64,000 nucleotides of DNA, taken from the NCBI RefSeq assembly GCF_003428625.2, contig NZ_QVQT02000002.1, positions 407,026 through 471,025 on the forward strand, in the 5' to 3' direction. Each line of letters starts with the position of its first letter. The first letter of the stretch is position 1. The translations under genes and the position numbers were made by a program. This DNA is from Paracidobacterium acidisoli (GTDB lineage: Bacteria; Acidobacteriota; Terriglobia; Terriglobales; Acidobacteriaceae). Of the stretch, positions 55,475-63,942 are shown piece after piece. The notes under the pieces were generated by a model. That model had not been told where the DNA came from. It saw only the letters and a list, made by a program, of their open reading frames with translations, and made no database searches.

Positions 55475-56629
55475 GTGGCAACCGTATCTGAAGCGAAGAA
55501 GCCCTGCATTGCCTGCCGGGAGCTGATTCCTGCCGACGCGACAGTCTGTTCGCACTGCCATCAGTCTCAGGTCCGCGAAAAGCCGGACCGCCTCAAACGC
55601 ATCATGACGTGGGTGGGCGCAGCCAGCGCCGTCATCGCGCTCGGCGCCAGCATCCTCGGCGGGGTTCGCTGGCTGAACGATCGCCACAACCGTCGGCAGG
55701 AGTTCAAAACACAGTTCGCCATCGCCGAAAGCCAGCTCCAGCGCGGCGAATACGAGGAGTCCATTCACTCCGCGCAGGAGATTCTCAAGGCCGATCCGCA
55801 GAACAACCGGGCTCTCGACGATCAGCTCAACGCCGCCATGCTCTGGGTCGAAAACTTTCAGGTCCTCGGCGACGATACCCACCAGACCTCTGCTCTCGCC
55901 GCCGCAAAGCTCGACGAGATCCTCCCCATCCTCGATGCCGGACTCGCCCGCAACCATGCCGACCGCTCCGCCGACGTGCTCGCCCACATCGGGTGGGCCC
56001 ACTGGCTCAACTGGCACATCGCGCAGCGGGAGTACGGCTCTGTCGCGCAGCAGAACCTGCAGTCGGCGCTGGCCATCGACGAATCCAATGTCTACGCCAA
56101 CGCCATGCTGGCCAACGTCATGCTGCAGACCGGCGGCAGCTTTCACGAGGCCATCGAACACTTCAGCACCGCCGTCAATACAGGAAAGGCCCGGCCCCTC
56201 GTGCGCCGCATGCAGCTCGGCGGTCTTATCTATAACGAGACCCCCGGCGCGCGCGCCGAGCTCTTCCGCGCCGCCGACGACATGAGAAAGCACGGCGAGC
56301 CCATCGATCACGACCAGGCGCATCGCATCCTCACCTTTGCCTGCAACCCAGCCATGAATCAGCAGACCGAGCTCGAAGAAACGCTCTCCGCCGTCTCCGC
56401 CGAGGACGCATGGGCCACCTGGCAATGGCTCGCGCAGTCTCAGGGTGCCAATCCTCCCTCAGGACCGGAAGGAGAGTTCATTCAGGCGGAAATCCTCGAG
56501 ATCTCGGAGAAAAATGCCGACGCCATCGAGAAATACCGCAGCCTGCAGCGCCAGCTCAGGGGCAGCCAGTCGGCATTGATCTCGCGCGTCGACGAGGCCA
56601 TCCGCCGCCTCTCGCAGGTCAGCCAGTAA
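55475..56629 (+). CDS. Zinc-ribbon, membrane-anchored TPR protein
   Basis: 384 residues. N-terminal zinc ribbon (CIACRELIPADATVCSHCHQS), one transmembrane helix (MTWVGAASAVIALGASILGGVRWL), then TPR-like helical repeats (QFAIAESQLQRGEYEESIHSAQEILKADPQN, AMLANVMLQTGGSFHEAIEHFSTAV, NADAIEKYRSLQRQL). Starts at a GTG. Looks like a scaffold at the inner membrane with the repeats in the periplasm; partners are unknown. Confidence 0.85.
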   Translation: MATVSEAKKPCIACRELIPADATVCSHCHQSQVREKPDRLKRIMTWVGAASAVIALGASILGGVRWLNDRHNRRQEFKTQFAIAESQLQRGEYEESIHSAQEILKADPQNNRALDDQLNAAMLWVENFQVLGDDTHQTSALAAAKLDEILPILDAGLARNHADRSADVLAHIGWAHWLNWHIAQREYGSVAQQNLQSALAIDESNVYANAMLANVMLQTGGSFHEAIEHFSTAVNTGKARPLVRRMQLGGLIYNETPGARAELFRAADDMRKHGEPIDHDQAHRILTFACNPAMNQQTELEETLSAVSAEDAWATWQWLAQSQGANPPSGPEGEFIQAEILEISEKNADAIEKYRSLQRQLRGSQSALISRVDEAIRRLSQVSQ

Positions 56630-56720
56630 TTTCAGGTCAATAAGAGTGGAATTCGAGCGGAATCGCAGAAAAGCAACACCGGCTCATCATGAAACGCCTG
56701 CCCGCGGGGGCAGAGCCGCC

Positions 56721-56945
56721 TTACACGTCCTCTTTCACTACCAGATACACCACCGCGGTGATCAGCCCCGTCACCAGAATCCAACCCATCTGGTACCAGT
56801 AGAAAAACGGAAAGCCGAAGAGCTCCGGCGTCTGCCGCGCATACACGCCGGGAAACATCAGCGCCAGCAGCGGAACGAAGAGCAGCCAGTTCCATCCGGA
56901 GCGGGTTTTGCGCGCAGGCGGCGTTTTCGGATCAGGATCGGCCAT
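56721..56945 (-). CDS. DUF3311 protein, orphan
   Basis: 74 residues, two hydrophobic segments (WNWLLFVPLLALMFPGVYA and PFFYWYQMGWILVTGLITAVVYLVV). DUF3311 proteins are usually encoded next to a sodium:solute symporter as its small partner. Here nothing of that kind lies downstream: the next sequence is the end of the convergent TPR gene. The symporter may be encoded elsewhere or lost. Confidence 0.85.
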   Translation of the reverse strand: MADPDPKTPPARKTRSGWNWLLFVPLLALMFPGVYARQTPELFGFPFFYWYQMGWILVTGLITAVVYLVVKEDV

Positions 56946-57014
56946 CAGCGCGATTGTAAAACACCCGTACAGGCAGAAGCCTGTAAACTTCTACCCGCCA
57001 CAGCCCGAATGCCC

Positions 57015-57112
57015 GGGTGCCCCATAGCCTGCCCTGAGCGCAGCCGAAAGGTCCGGATCTTCGGACACATGGGATCACCCACACTTAAACTTTGTCATCC
57101 TGAGCGAAGCAC
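57015..57112. repeat. Stem-loop element and TTTGTCATCC repeat, copy A
   Basis: The 388-base gap 56946-57333 is taken up by repeat-like sequence. GGGTGCCCCAT (57015-57025) pairs with ATGGGATCACCC (57069-57080) as a long stem, with an inner GTCCG / CGGAC stem (57051-57066). CACACTTAAACTTTGTCATCCTGAGCG follows (TTTGTCATCC at 57091-57100). The rest up to the GGDEF gene shows no frame I can support. Confidence 0.5.
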
Positions 57113-57333
57113 GCACTCATTGCCGTCGCGAGGAAATTGTTCCACGCCACATACGGGATATTCCGAAGCGGTCTGAGGTATGAGGGGACAAAGCTGTTTC
57201 CACGGATCAACGTGCCCTGAAGCTGCGCCACAGCGGCCCATTGCCTCACCTCTGTGTTAGTGTGATGATCGTTCATTCTGGATTGGATTGAGAACGAAGC
57301 CTGGAGTAGCCATAGTTGGGGTGAGGAGGGTTG

Positions 57334-58860
57334 ATGGCTCCCGATCATGCAGGCACATTGCATACACAAATAACCGAGAAAATGCAGAAACCAGGGTTCA
57401 CAAGATCCGAAATACTGCAACTCCTTCTATTAGGTGTGTTTTATGTAGCGGCAGTCGTGGAAGCGATGATCCTGGGCCATTCCAGAGCCAATGCTGATGT
57501 CATCTGGCCCGCGAATGGCATTCTGCTTGGGATGATGTTGCGTGCACCAAAGAGAATGTGGGGACTTTACCTGCTGGAGGTCTCGATTCTCAACTATCTG
57601 ATGGACATCTTTTTTCACTTTCCCCTGGCAGTCGACACGGGATGGGTGCTCGGAACCATCATTGAAATGACCTTAGCGATACTTTTTCTGCAAGCGCATA
57701 AATCCAAAAATATTGACCTGATGCAGGTCAGGAACTTCCTCTGGTTTTTCATCGGCGCAGCAGTAATAGCACCCATATCTCGTCCGTTGGTCATCGGAGT
57801 TGTCCATTTAATTTTCATTCATTCGCTTTTCTCGGACACGCTCATCTATATGCGGGATCTCTATATCGGCGATGTTCTCGGCATCGCCATTATGACCCCT
57901 CTGGTGTTGCTTATAGAGCCTGCGGAGTTAAAGCGTTTCTTTGTGAGACGGCGATGGATCGAAAGCTTTGCCTTATTGGGAGGCTTTGTGGCGCTTTCAC
58001 TGTATATCTTTATGCAGAACGAGGCACCCATCACGTTCCTGATATTTCCTGTTCTTCTCCTTATGCTCTTTCGTCTGGGAACATCGGTGGCTGCGATCGC
58101 AGTTGTACTCCTGGCGATTCCCGCAGCGTATCTTACCTCCTATGAACATGGCCCCTTTTCGCTGTTTCATTCTGGGCACGTGGTCCACGGCGTTCTCCTG
58201 CTACAGCTTTTTCTTATTGTTTTAGTCGTGACCATATATGCCGTGGGCGCCACCCTGAGAGAACGAGAGAAACTCCAACAGTTTCTACAGGATTCTTATC
58301 GCGAAATGGAGAAGCTGGCGGAAACAGATTTCCTCAGTCAACTGCCGAATCGCAGAACGGTTGAGGGACGTTTGCGACAGGAGTGGTCGATTGCTTTTCG
58401 ACAGAGAGATCCACTATCGCTGCTGATGATCGATCTCGACCATTTCAAGTCCTACAACGATGAATTTGGACATCCGGCAGGGGATGCACTTATCGCTCTT
58501 GTCGCTGCTCTTTTACAACAATCACTGGAACGTCCGCGAGATTTTGCAGGACGATATGGCGGCGAAGAGTTCATAGTTCTTCTGCCCTATACTCCTTCTC
58601 AGGGAGCGGCGCATGTCGGCGAGAGAATCAGAGCGGCGGTAGAAACGCTTAGACTCCCGGAAACTAAGCGACCTGTCTCTGTGAGCATCGGAGCAGCGAC
58701 AGCTTACCCGTCCATCGACGGCACGATCGAGGAACTCATTCAATGTGCCGATACCATGCTTTACGAAGCAAAAACATCTGGAAGAAATTGCGTTTGCATC
58801 GCTTCAGATCTTTCAGGTCAGCGGAACTCGTTCATGGAAACCTTTAATAAAACCAGGTAG
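57334..58860 (+). CDS. MASE1-GGDEF diguanylate cyclase
   Basis: 508 residues. N-terminal MASE1-like membrane domain of about eight helices with the typical VIWPANGILLGMMLRAPKR; C-terminal GGDEF domain with TDFLSQLPNRR, LLMIDLDHFKSYNDEFGHPAGD and an intact RYGGEEFIVLLP. An RxxD inhibitory I-site (RPRD) lies five residues before GGEEF. It should make c-di-GMP in response to a membrane signal. GAGGAGG precedes the ATG. Codon use and G+C are clearly lower than in neighbouring genes, pointing to transfer. Confidence 0.95.
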   Translation: MAPDHAGTLHTQITEKMQKPGFTRSEILQLLLLGVFYVAAVVEAMILGHSRANADVIWPANGILLGMMLRAPKRMWGLYLLEVSILNYLMDIFFHFPLAVDTGWVLGTIIEMTLAILFLQAHKSKNIDLMQVRNFLWFFIGAAVIAPISRPLVIGVVHLIFIHSLFSDTLIYMRDLYIGDVLGIAIMTPLVLLIEPAELKRFFVRRRWIESFALLGGFVALSLYIFMQNEAPITFLIFPVLLLMLFRLGTSVAAIAVVLLAIPAAYLTSYEHGPFSLFHSGHVVHGVLLLQLFLIVLVVTIYAVGATLREREKLQQFLQDSYREMEKLAETDFLSQLPNRRTVEGRLRQEWSIAFRQRDPLSLLMIDLDHFKSYNDEFGHPAGDALIALVAALLQQSLERPRDFAGRYGGEEFIVLLPYTPSQGAAHVGERIRAAVETLRLPETKRPVSVSIGAATAYPSIDGTIEELIQCADTMLYEAKTSGRNCVCIASDLSGQRNSFMETFNKTR

Positions 58861-58918
58861 ATTTTCGCATCAGCGCGTTGTTGGTTAACAAACGAGGGTA
58901 TTTCCGGTAGAGCATTCG

Positions 58919-58930
58919 GTTGACGTCAAC
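58919..58930. promoter_or_regulatory. 12-bp palindrome upstream of the amidase gene
   Basis: GTTGACGTCAAC is perfectly palindromic and lies 209 nt before the amidase ATG, in an otherwise empty 278-base gap. It could be an operator, but no regulator gene is near. Confidence 0.35.
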
Positions 58931-59095
58931 AGCCGCTCTGGTCTCACAATCTCACCGCTTTTCCCTCCCCCAAAGAAATATCCCTCTGGACACCCCTAAA
59001 GGAAAAAGAGCCTGTAATTTCAGAGAGAAATTTTGCGGAACTTTTTTTGCGAAGCAAAGAGCGAAAAACCACAACTCCGTGGCCACATGTTTTAA

Positions 59096-59110
59096 TTTGT
59101 CATCCTGCGG
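59096..59110 (+). repeat. TTTGTCATCC repeat, copy B
   Basis: CCACATGTTTTAA then TTTGTCATCC (59096-59105) lies 30 nt before the amidase ATG and carries the same CACA-T-rich lead-in as copies A and C. Confidence 0.45.
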
Positions 59111-59138
59111 TTTCGCTGTTACGCAAAAAAGGACCACC

Positions 59139-60935
59139 ATGCCAGCCTCGCGCAGAGATTTCCTCGCCACCAGCGCCCTCGGTCTTCTCGGCACCGCCAT
59201 CGCCGCCGCTCAGACGCCCACACAGTCGCAGCAGCCCGTGCCCGGCACTCCGCCCGCCTTCGGAACCGCTCCCCCCGTCGGCCCGGAAGTCTCCGCGACC
59301 ACCTTCGCCGAAGCCGAAAAGCTCGTGCAGGTCGAGATGACCCCGCACGACCGCGCCGAAGCCGCCCTCAACTGGCGCATGCAGATGGCTCCGCTCCTCG
59401 AGCGCCGCAGCGGCCCGCGCAAAATCGCTCTCGAACCCGGTCTCGCGCCCGCCACCGTCTGGAACGCCGCCCTCCCCGGCATCACTGTTCATCGAGGCAG
59501 CAACACCTTCACCCGCAGCGCCGATCCCAACACCCCGCTCCCCTCCACCGACGAGGCCATCGCCTTCTCTTCCGTCGCCCAGCTCTCGCGCTGGATCGAA
59601 ACCCGCAGGCTCACCTGCGAGCGCCTTACCACCATCTACCTCGACCGCCTCAACCGCTTCAATCCCATGCTGCGCTGTGTCATCACCCTCACCCGCGACC
59701 ATGCGCTCCAGCGGGCTCGCAACGCCGACGCCGAAATCGCCGCAGGCCATTACCGCGGACCGCTCCACGGCATCCCGTACGGCGTAAAAGACCTGCTCGA
59801 CACCGCCGGCATCCCCACCACCTGGGGAGCCGAGCCCTTCCGCAACCGCGTCCCCACAGCCGACAGCACCGTCGTCCGCCGCCTCAACGACGCCGGAGCC
59901 GTGCTCGTCGCCAAGCTCAGCCTCGGAGCCCTCGCGCTCAACGACATCTGGTTCGGCGGCCAGACCATGAACCCCTGGCTTCTCGAAGAAGGCTCCTCCG
60001 GCTCCAGCGCCGGTCCCGGAGCGGCAACCGCCGCGGGCCTCGTCGCCTTCGCCATCGGCAGTGAAACCGGAGGCAGCATCATCGGCCCCTCCATGCGCTG
60101 CGGCATCACCGGCCTGCGCCCCACCTACGGCCGCGTCGCGCGCACCGGAGCCATGACCCTCTGCTGGTCCCTCGACAAACTCGGCCCCATGACGCGCCAC
60201 GTCGAAGACGCCATCCTCGTCCTCAACACCATCTCCGGACCCGACCCCGGCGACGTCGCCTCCGTCCCCTCCACGCTGGCCTTCAACGCAACCGCACCCG
60301 TCACCGGCCTGCGCGTCGGATACTTCCCTGCGTGGATGCACGAAGACCCCGCCACGGATGTCGATCGCGCCGCCCTCGAAACCATCCAGCGCATCGGTAT
60401 GACGCCCGTCGAGCTCACCCTCCCCGACTGGCCGTACGACTCGCTGAACCTCCTCCTCTTCGCCGAAGGCGCCGCCGCGTTTGAAGATCTCACCCTCAGC
60501 CACCAGGTCGATCAGCTCAAAATGCAGGTGCCCGACGCCTGGCCCAACGCCTTCCGTCAGGCGCGTTTTCTCTCCGCCGTCGACTTCGTCCAGGCCGACC
60601 GCCTCCGCCGCAAAGTCGCCCAGCACATGGCGACCGTCTTCGCCGATGTCGATCTGCTCCTCGTGCCTTCCCTGCGCGACGAGATGCTCGTCATCACCAA
60701 CAACACCGGTCATCCCTCGCTCACTCTCCGCGCCGGCTTTATCGAAATCACCCAGGCCCGCAGCGACTGGGCGCCCGACCCCGCGCACCCGCTGCCGAAA
60801 TTCTCCCCACCCCGCCGCGTCCCGCACGGCATCACCCTCATCGGCCGACTCTTCGACGAAGGCACCTTAGCCCAGGCCGGCCTCGCCCTCGAGCACGCCT
60901 TCAACGTCGCAGACGAAAACCCTCCCGGCTTCTAG
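59139..60935 (+). CDS. Tat-exported amidase-signature enzyme
   Basis: 598 residues from MPASRRDFLATSALGLLGTA, a twin-arginine leader (RRDFLATS) ending near AAAQT; AAAGGA precedes the ATG. The amidase signature triad is present: Lys in GIPYGVKDLLDT, Ser in GSSGSSAGPG and Ser in GSETGGSIIGPS. It hydrolyses an amide, probably in the periplasm. A ~110-residue segment precedes the catalytic domain. The ORF's 73-residue N-terminal extension is not typical and I exclude it. Confidence 0.93.
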   Translation: MPASRRDFLATSALGLLGTAIAAAQTPTQSQQPVPGTPPAFGTAPPVGPEVSATTFAEAEKLVQVEMTPHDRAEAALNWRMQMAPLLERRSGPRKIALEPGLAPATVWNAALPGITVHRGSNTFTRSADPNTPLPSTDEAIAFSSVAQLSRWIETRRLTCERLTTIYLDRLNRFNPMLRCVITLTRDHALQRARNADAEIAAGHYRGPLHGIPYGVKDLLDTAGIPTTWGAEPFRNRVPTADSTVVRRLNDAGAVLVAKLSLGALALNDIWFGGQTMNPWLLEEGSSGSSAGPGAATAAGLVAFAIGSETGGSIIGPSMRCGITGLRPTYGRVARTGAMTLCWSLDKLGPMTRHVEDAILVLNTISGPDPGDVASVPSTLAFNATAPVTGLRVGYFPAWMHEDPATDVDRAALETIQRIGMTPVELTLPDWPYDSLNLLLFAEGAAAFEDLTLSHQVDQLKMQVPDAWPNAFRQARFLSAVDFVQADRLRRKVAQHMATVFADVDLLLVPSLRDEMLVITNNTGHPSLTLRAGFIEITQARSDWAPDPAHPLPKFSPPRRVPHGITLIGRLFDEGTLAQAGLALEHAFNVADENPPGF

Positions 60936-60962
60936 AAGCTTTCATGCAGCACAGTTTTTAGA

Positions 60963-60980
60963 TTTGTCATCCCGGCCGAA
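60963..60980 (+). repeat. TTTGTCATCC repeat, copy C
   Basis: GCACAGTTTTTAGA then TTTGTCATCC (60963-60972) and CGGCCGAAG, between the amidase stop and aroA. Confidence 0.45.
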
Positions 60981-61061
60981 GTCAGGGGATAAACCGAGAC
61001 CGGGCAGAACCGCCGCGAAAGGCGATACGATAGAACTCAAACAGAATCCATCGGAGTCGCC

Positions 61062-62363
61062 TTGCACGGAACTACGACCGAACGCCTCATTACGCCCGCC
61101 CGCGGCATCGGCGGAAGCCTTCGCCTCCCCGGAGACAAAAGCATCTCCCATCGCTACGCCCTGCTTGGCGCCTTCGCTCACGGCACTACAAAGCTGACCA
61201 ACTACTCCACCGGCGCCGACTGCGCTAACAGCCTCGGCTGCGCCGCGGCCCTCGGCGCAACGGTCACCCGCGGAGAGGGCAGAGCCGTCGAAATCACCGG
61301 CACCGGCGGCGCATTTGCGCAGCCCTCCGGTCACCTCGACTGCGGCAACTCCGGCTCGACTATCCGCATGCTCTCCGGCCTGCTCGCCGCGCAGACCGGC
61401 ATCTTCACCCTTATCGGCGACGCATCGCTCAGCCGCCGTCCCATGGAGCGCATCCGCAAACCGCTCTCGCAGATGGGCGCCGGGATCACGCTCACCGAGG
61501 GTCATGCGCCCCTCACCATTCAGGGCGCGCCGCTCACCGCCATCGACTACACCACCCCTGTGCCCAGCGCCCAGGTCAAGACCGCCGTGCTCTTCGCCGG
61601 TCTGCAGGCGCCCGGCACCACCACCGTCCGCGAAGCCCTCCGCACCCGCGATCACGGCGAGCTGGCGCTCCGCGCCTTCGGCGCCACCGTCGACCGCACC
61701 GCCGACTCCGTCTCCATCGCCGGCGGCCAGCAGCTTCAGGCCATCGAGGCCGCGGTTCCCGGCGACATCTCCTCCGCCGCCTTCTTTCTCTGCGCCGCCG
61801 CCCTCTTCCCCGGCTCCAATCTCATCTTCGACGGCCTCGGCCTCAACCCCACCCGCGCCACGCTGCTCGACGTGCTCACCGCGCTCGGAGCCCACATCGG
61901 CGTGCTCGATCTGGAAGACAAGGCCAGCGAGCTCATCGGCACCGTCCAGGTCAACGGACCGTTAAACGGCATGACCGGCACCACCATCTCCGGAGCCCTC
62001 GCCGCGCAGCTCATCGACGAGCTTCCCGTTCTCGCCGCCATCGCTCCGTACACGCAGCACGGCATCCGCATCCGCGACGCCAAAGAGCTCCGTATCAAGG
62101 AGTCTGACCGCATCGCTCTCGTCGCGCAGAACCTTCGCGCCATGGGTGCCGAAGTCGAAGAGTTCGAGGACGGCCTCGACGTGCCCGGCGGCCAGAAGCT
62201 GCACGGAGCCGAGATCGACTCCGGCGACGATCACCGCATCGCCATGGCCTTCTCCATCGCCGCTCTGCGCGCCGAGGGAGAGACCGTCATCCACGGCGCC
62301 GAATCCGCCTCCGTCTCCTTCCCCGAGTTCTACGATCTGCTGGACAAGATCGCAGAACGCTAG
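61062..62363 (+). CDS. aroA: EPSP synthase (3-phosphoshikimate 1-carboxyvinyltransferase)
   Basis: 433 residues. Joins phosphoenolpyruvate to shikimate-3-phosphate, penultimate step to chorismate. Motifs: GDKSISHRYALLGAFAHG, GNSGSTIRMLSGLL, SLSRRPMERI, SAQVKTAVLFAGL, DISSAAFFLCAA, KESDRIALVAQNLRAMGA and GDDHRIAMAF. It uses a TTG start 5 nt after GGAG. The gene stands alone apart from copy C of the repeat upstream; shikimate kinase is 35 kb to the left. Confidence 0.98.
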   Translation: MHGTTTERLITPARGIGGSLRLPGDKSISHRYALLGAFAHGTTKLTNYSTGADCANSLGCAAALGATVTRGEGRAVEITGTGGAFAQPSGHLDCGNSGSTIRMLSGLLAAQTGIFTLIGDASLSRRPMERIRKPLSQMGAGITLTEGHAPLTIQGAPLTAIDYTTPVPSAQVKTAVLFAGLQAPGTTTVREALRTRDHGELALRAFGATVDRTADSVSIAGGQQLQAIEAAVPGDISSAAFFLCAAALFPGSNLIFDGLGLNPTRATLLDVLTALGAHIGVLDLEDKASELIGTVQVNGPLNGMTGTTISGALAAQLIDELPVLAAIAPYTQHGIRIRDAKELRIKESDRIALVAQNLRAMGAEVEEFEDGLDVPGGQKLHGAEIDSGDDHRIAMAFSIAALRAEGETVIHGAESASVSFPEFYDLLDKIAER

Positions 62364-62465
62364 GGAAACAAGCGAGTTACGCGCATCGCCCCGATTCTTA
62401 TAACGATGCACTCACATTTTATGCGAGAATATTCATGAAGGCCTGCTTCAGGGAGGCGGGCTGAC

Positions 62466-63341
62466 ATGAATACTCTCAAGACTGCGTTTCTCCTGACTGC
62501 CCTCACCCTGCTGCTGATCTTCATCGGCGGCCACTTCGGCGGTGAGAACGGCATGATCCTCGCCTTCATCTTTGCGGCGGGGATGAACTTCTTCAGCTAC
62601 TTCTACTCCGACAAGCTGGCGCTCAGCATGTATCGCGCGCAGCCGGTCACGCGCGAGCAGCTGCCCCGCGCGTATCAGGTCGTCGAGCGCATGACACAGC
62701 GCATGGGCATCCCCATGCCGAAGATGTACGTCATTCCCACCGACTCGCCCAATGCCTTCGCCACCGGCCGCAATCCGCAGCACGCCTCGGTCGCGGTCAC
62801 GCACGGCATTCTCAATCTGCTGACCGACGAAGAGCTCGAAGGCGTCCTCGCGCATGAGCTGGGCCACGTCCGCAACCGCGACATCCTCACCAGCTCCATC
62901 GCCGCTACCCTCGCCGGAGCCATTACTCTGCTCGCCCGCATGGGCTACTGGGCCTCGCTCTTCGGCGGCTTCGGTGGAGGCGGCCGTGACCGCGAGCGCG
63001 GAGGTGGCGGCATCGGCGCGCTGCTCATGCTCTTCCTCGCGCCCGTCGCAGCCATGCTGATCCAGCTCGCCGTTTCGCGCTCCCGCGAATACGAAGCCGA
63101 CGCCACAGGCGCGCACATCACCGGCAATCCGTACGCTCTTGCCAGCGCGCTCGAAAAGATCGACGCCTACTCGAAGCGCCTGCCGATGGCTGCATCGCCC
63201 TCGACCGCGCATCTGTTCATCGTGCAGCCGCTGCTCAGCCGCGGCGACTTCGCCAGCCTCTTCTCCACTCATCCGCCCATCGCCAAACGGATCGAGCGGC
63301 TGATCGGACGCCCCAGCCTTTACGGCTCGGTCAACCGGTAA
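62466..63341 (+). CDS. htpX: HtpX-like membrane zinc metalloprotease (M48)
   Basis: 291 residues. Two N-terminal helices, zinc motif HELGH (His130, Glu131, His134), more helices around a Gly-rich loop ([18 protein letters not shown]), and the third ligand in [11 protein letters not shown]. Degrades misfolded membrane proteins in the inner membrane under heat or envelope stress. GGGAGG with normal spacing precedes the ATG. Not linked to other stress genes here. Confidence 0.96.
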   Translation: MNTLKTAFLLTALTLLLIFIGGHFGGENGMILAFIFAAGMNFFSYFYSDKLALSMYRAQPVTREQLPRAYQVVERMTQRMGIPMPKMYVIPTDSPNAFATGRNPQHASVAVTHGILNLLTDEELEGVLAHELGHVRNRDILTSSIAATLAGAITLLARMGYWASLFGGFGGGGRDRERGGGGIGALLMLFLAPVAAMLIQLAVSRSREYEADATGAHITGNPYALASALEKIDAYSKRLPMAASPSTAHLFIVQPLLSRGDFASLFSTHPPIAKRIERLIGRPSLYGSVNR

Positions 63342-63380
63342 GGCGGCAGCAAGCCTGGGCGGCGGCCATCACGCCGCCGC

Positions 63381-63386
63381 TATACT
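63381..63386 (+). promoter_or_regulatory. -10-like hexamer of the DUF4149 gene
   Basis: TATACT, 9 nt before the ATG. A hairpin GGCGGCG / CGCCGCC (63358-63378) lies directly upstream where a -35 would be; it may instead end htpX transcription. Confidence 0.5.
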
Positions 63387-63395
63387 GGCAGCACT

Positions 63396-63902
63396 ATGAG
63401 AACTGCGATTCGCGCGCTGGTCTGGCTGCTGCTGGTGTTGTGGCTGGGCGGAGTCATGTTCTTCCCCGTCACCGCCTGGGCTGCCTTCAGCACCGTTGCG
63501 GACACACACATCGCCGGAACAGTGGTGGCCAAATGCCTGCGCGTTCTTCACTATGAAGGACTCTGCGCCGGAACGCTGATCATTGTTCTGCTGCTCGCCG
63601 GATGGCGTGCCCGCGCTTATTCGAAGCTGGTCGCAGCCCCCATCGTTCTCGTTCTGATCATGCTTGGCTTCACAGCGTTTTCGCAGTTTTCCATCATTCC
63701 GCGCATGGAGGGTTACCGCATCGCCGCCGGCGGCTCGGTCGACGCGGTTCCGGAAAACAACCCCGACCGCGTGGCCTTCAACCGGCTGCACCACACCTCG
63801 GTGCTGGTGGAAGAGGGCGTGATGCTGGCCGGCGTGCTGGCCGTGGCCACGCTCGCTCTGCCCGTCTGCGATCCGCGCCAGCGGCCGTCGGCTGCGCTCT
63901 GA
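63396..63902 (+). CDS. DUF4149 (TMEM205-like) membrane protein
   Basis: 168 residues, four transmembrane helices. WLLLVLWLGGVMFFPVTAW, then the conserved helix with CLRVLHYEGLCAGTLIIVLLL, FSQFSIIPRMEGYR and FNRLHHTSVLVEEGVML. Matches DUF4149/TMEM205. No known function in bacteria. A short intergenic space separates it from the MetE-like gene. Confidence 0.9.
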   Translation: MRTAIRALVWLLLVLWLGGVMFFPVTAWAAFSTVADTHIAGTVVAKCLRVLHYEGLCAGTLIIVLLLAGWRARAYSKLVAAPIVLVLIMLGFTAFSQFSIIPRMEGYRIAAGGSVDAVPENNPDRVAFNRLHHTSVLVEEGVMLAGVLAVATLALPVCDPRQRPSAAL

Positions 63903-63929
63903 CCGTTTGCGGTCCGGCGCGCATCCGGC

Positions 63930-63935
63930 TACACT
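63930..63935 (+). promoter_or_regulatory. -10-like hexamer of the MetE-like gene
   Basis: TACACT, 7 nt (CCGGCCC) before the ATG, with TTGCGG 17 nt upstream (63907-63912) as a plausible -35. It is the best-formed promoter of the short-leader set. Confidence 0.6.
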
Positions 63936-63942
63936 CCGGCCC

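Noticed and set aside
59100-60827. 575-codon minus-strand frame over the amidase
   Set aside because: Gly/Glu-rich shadow; the amidase triad lies on the plus strand.
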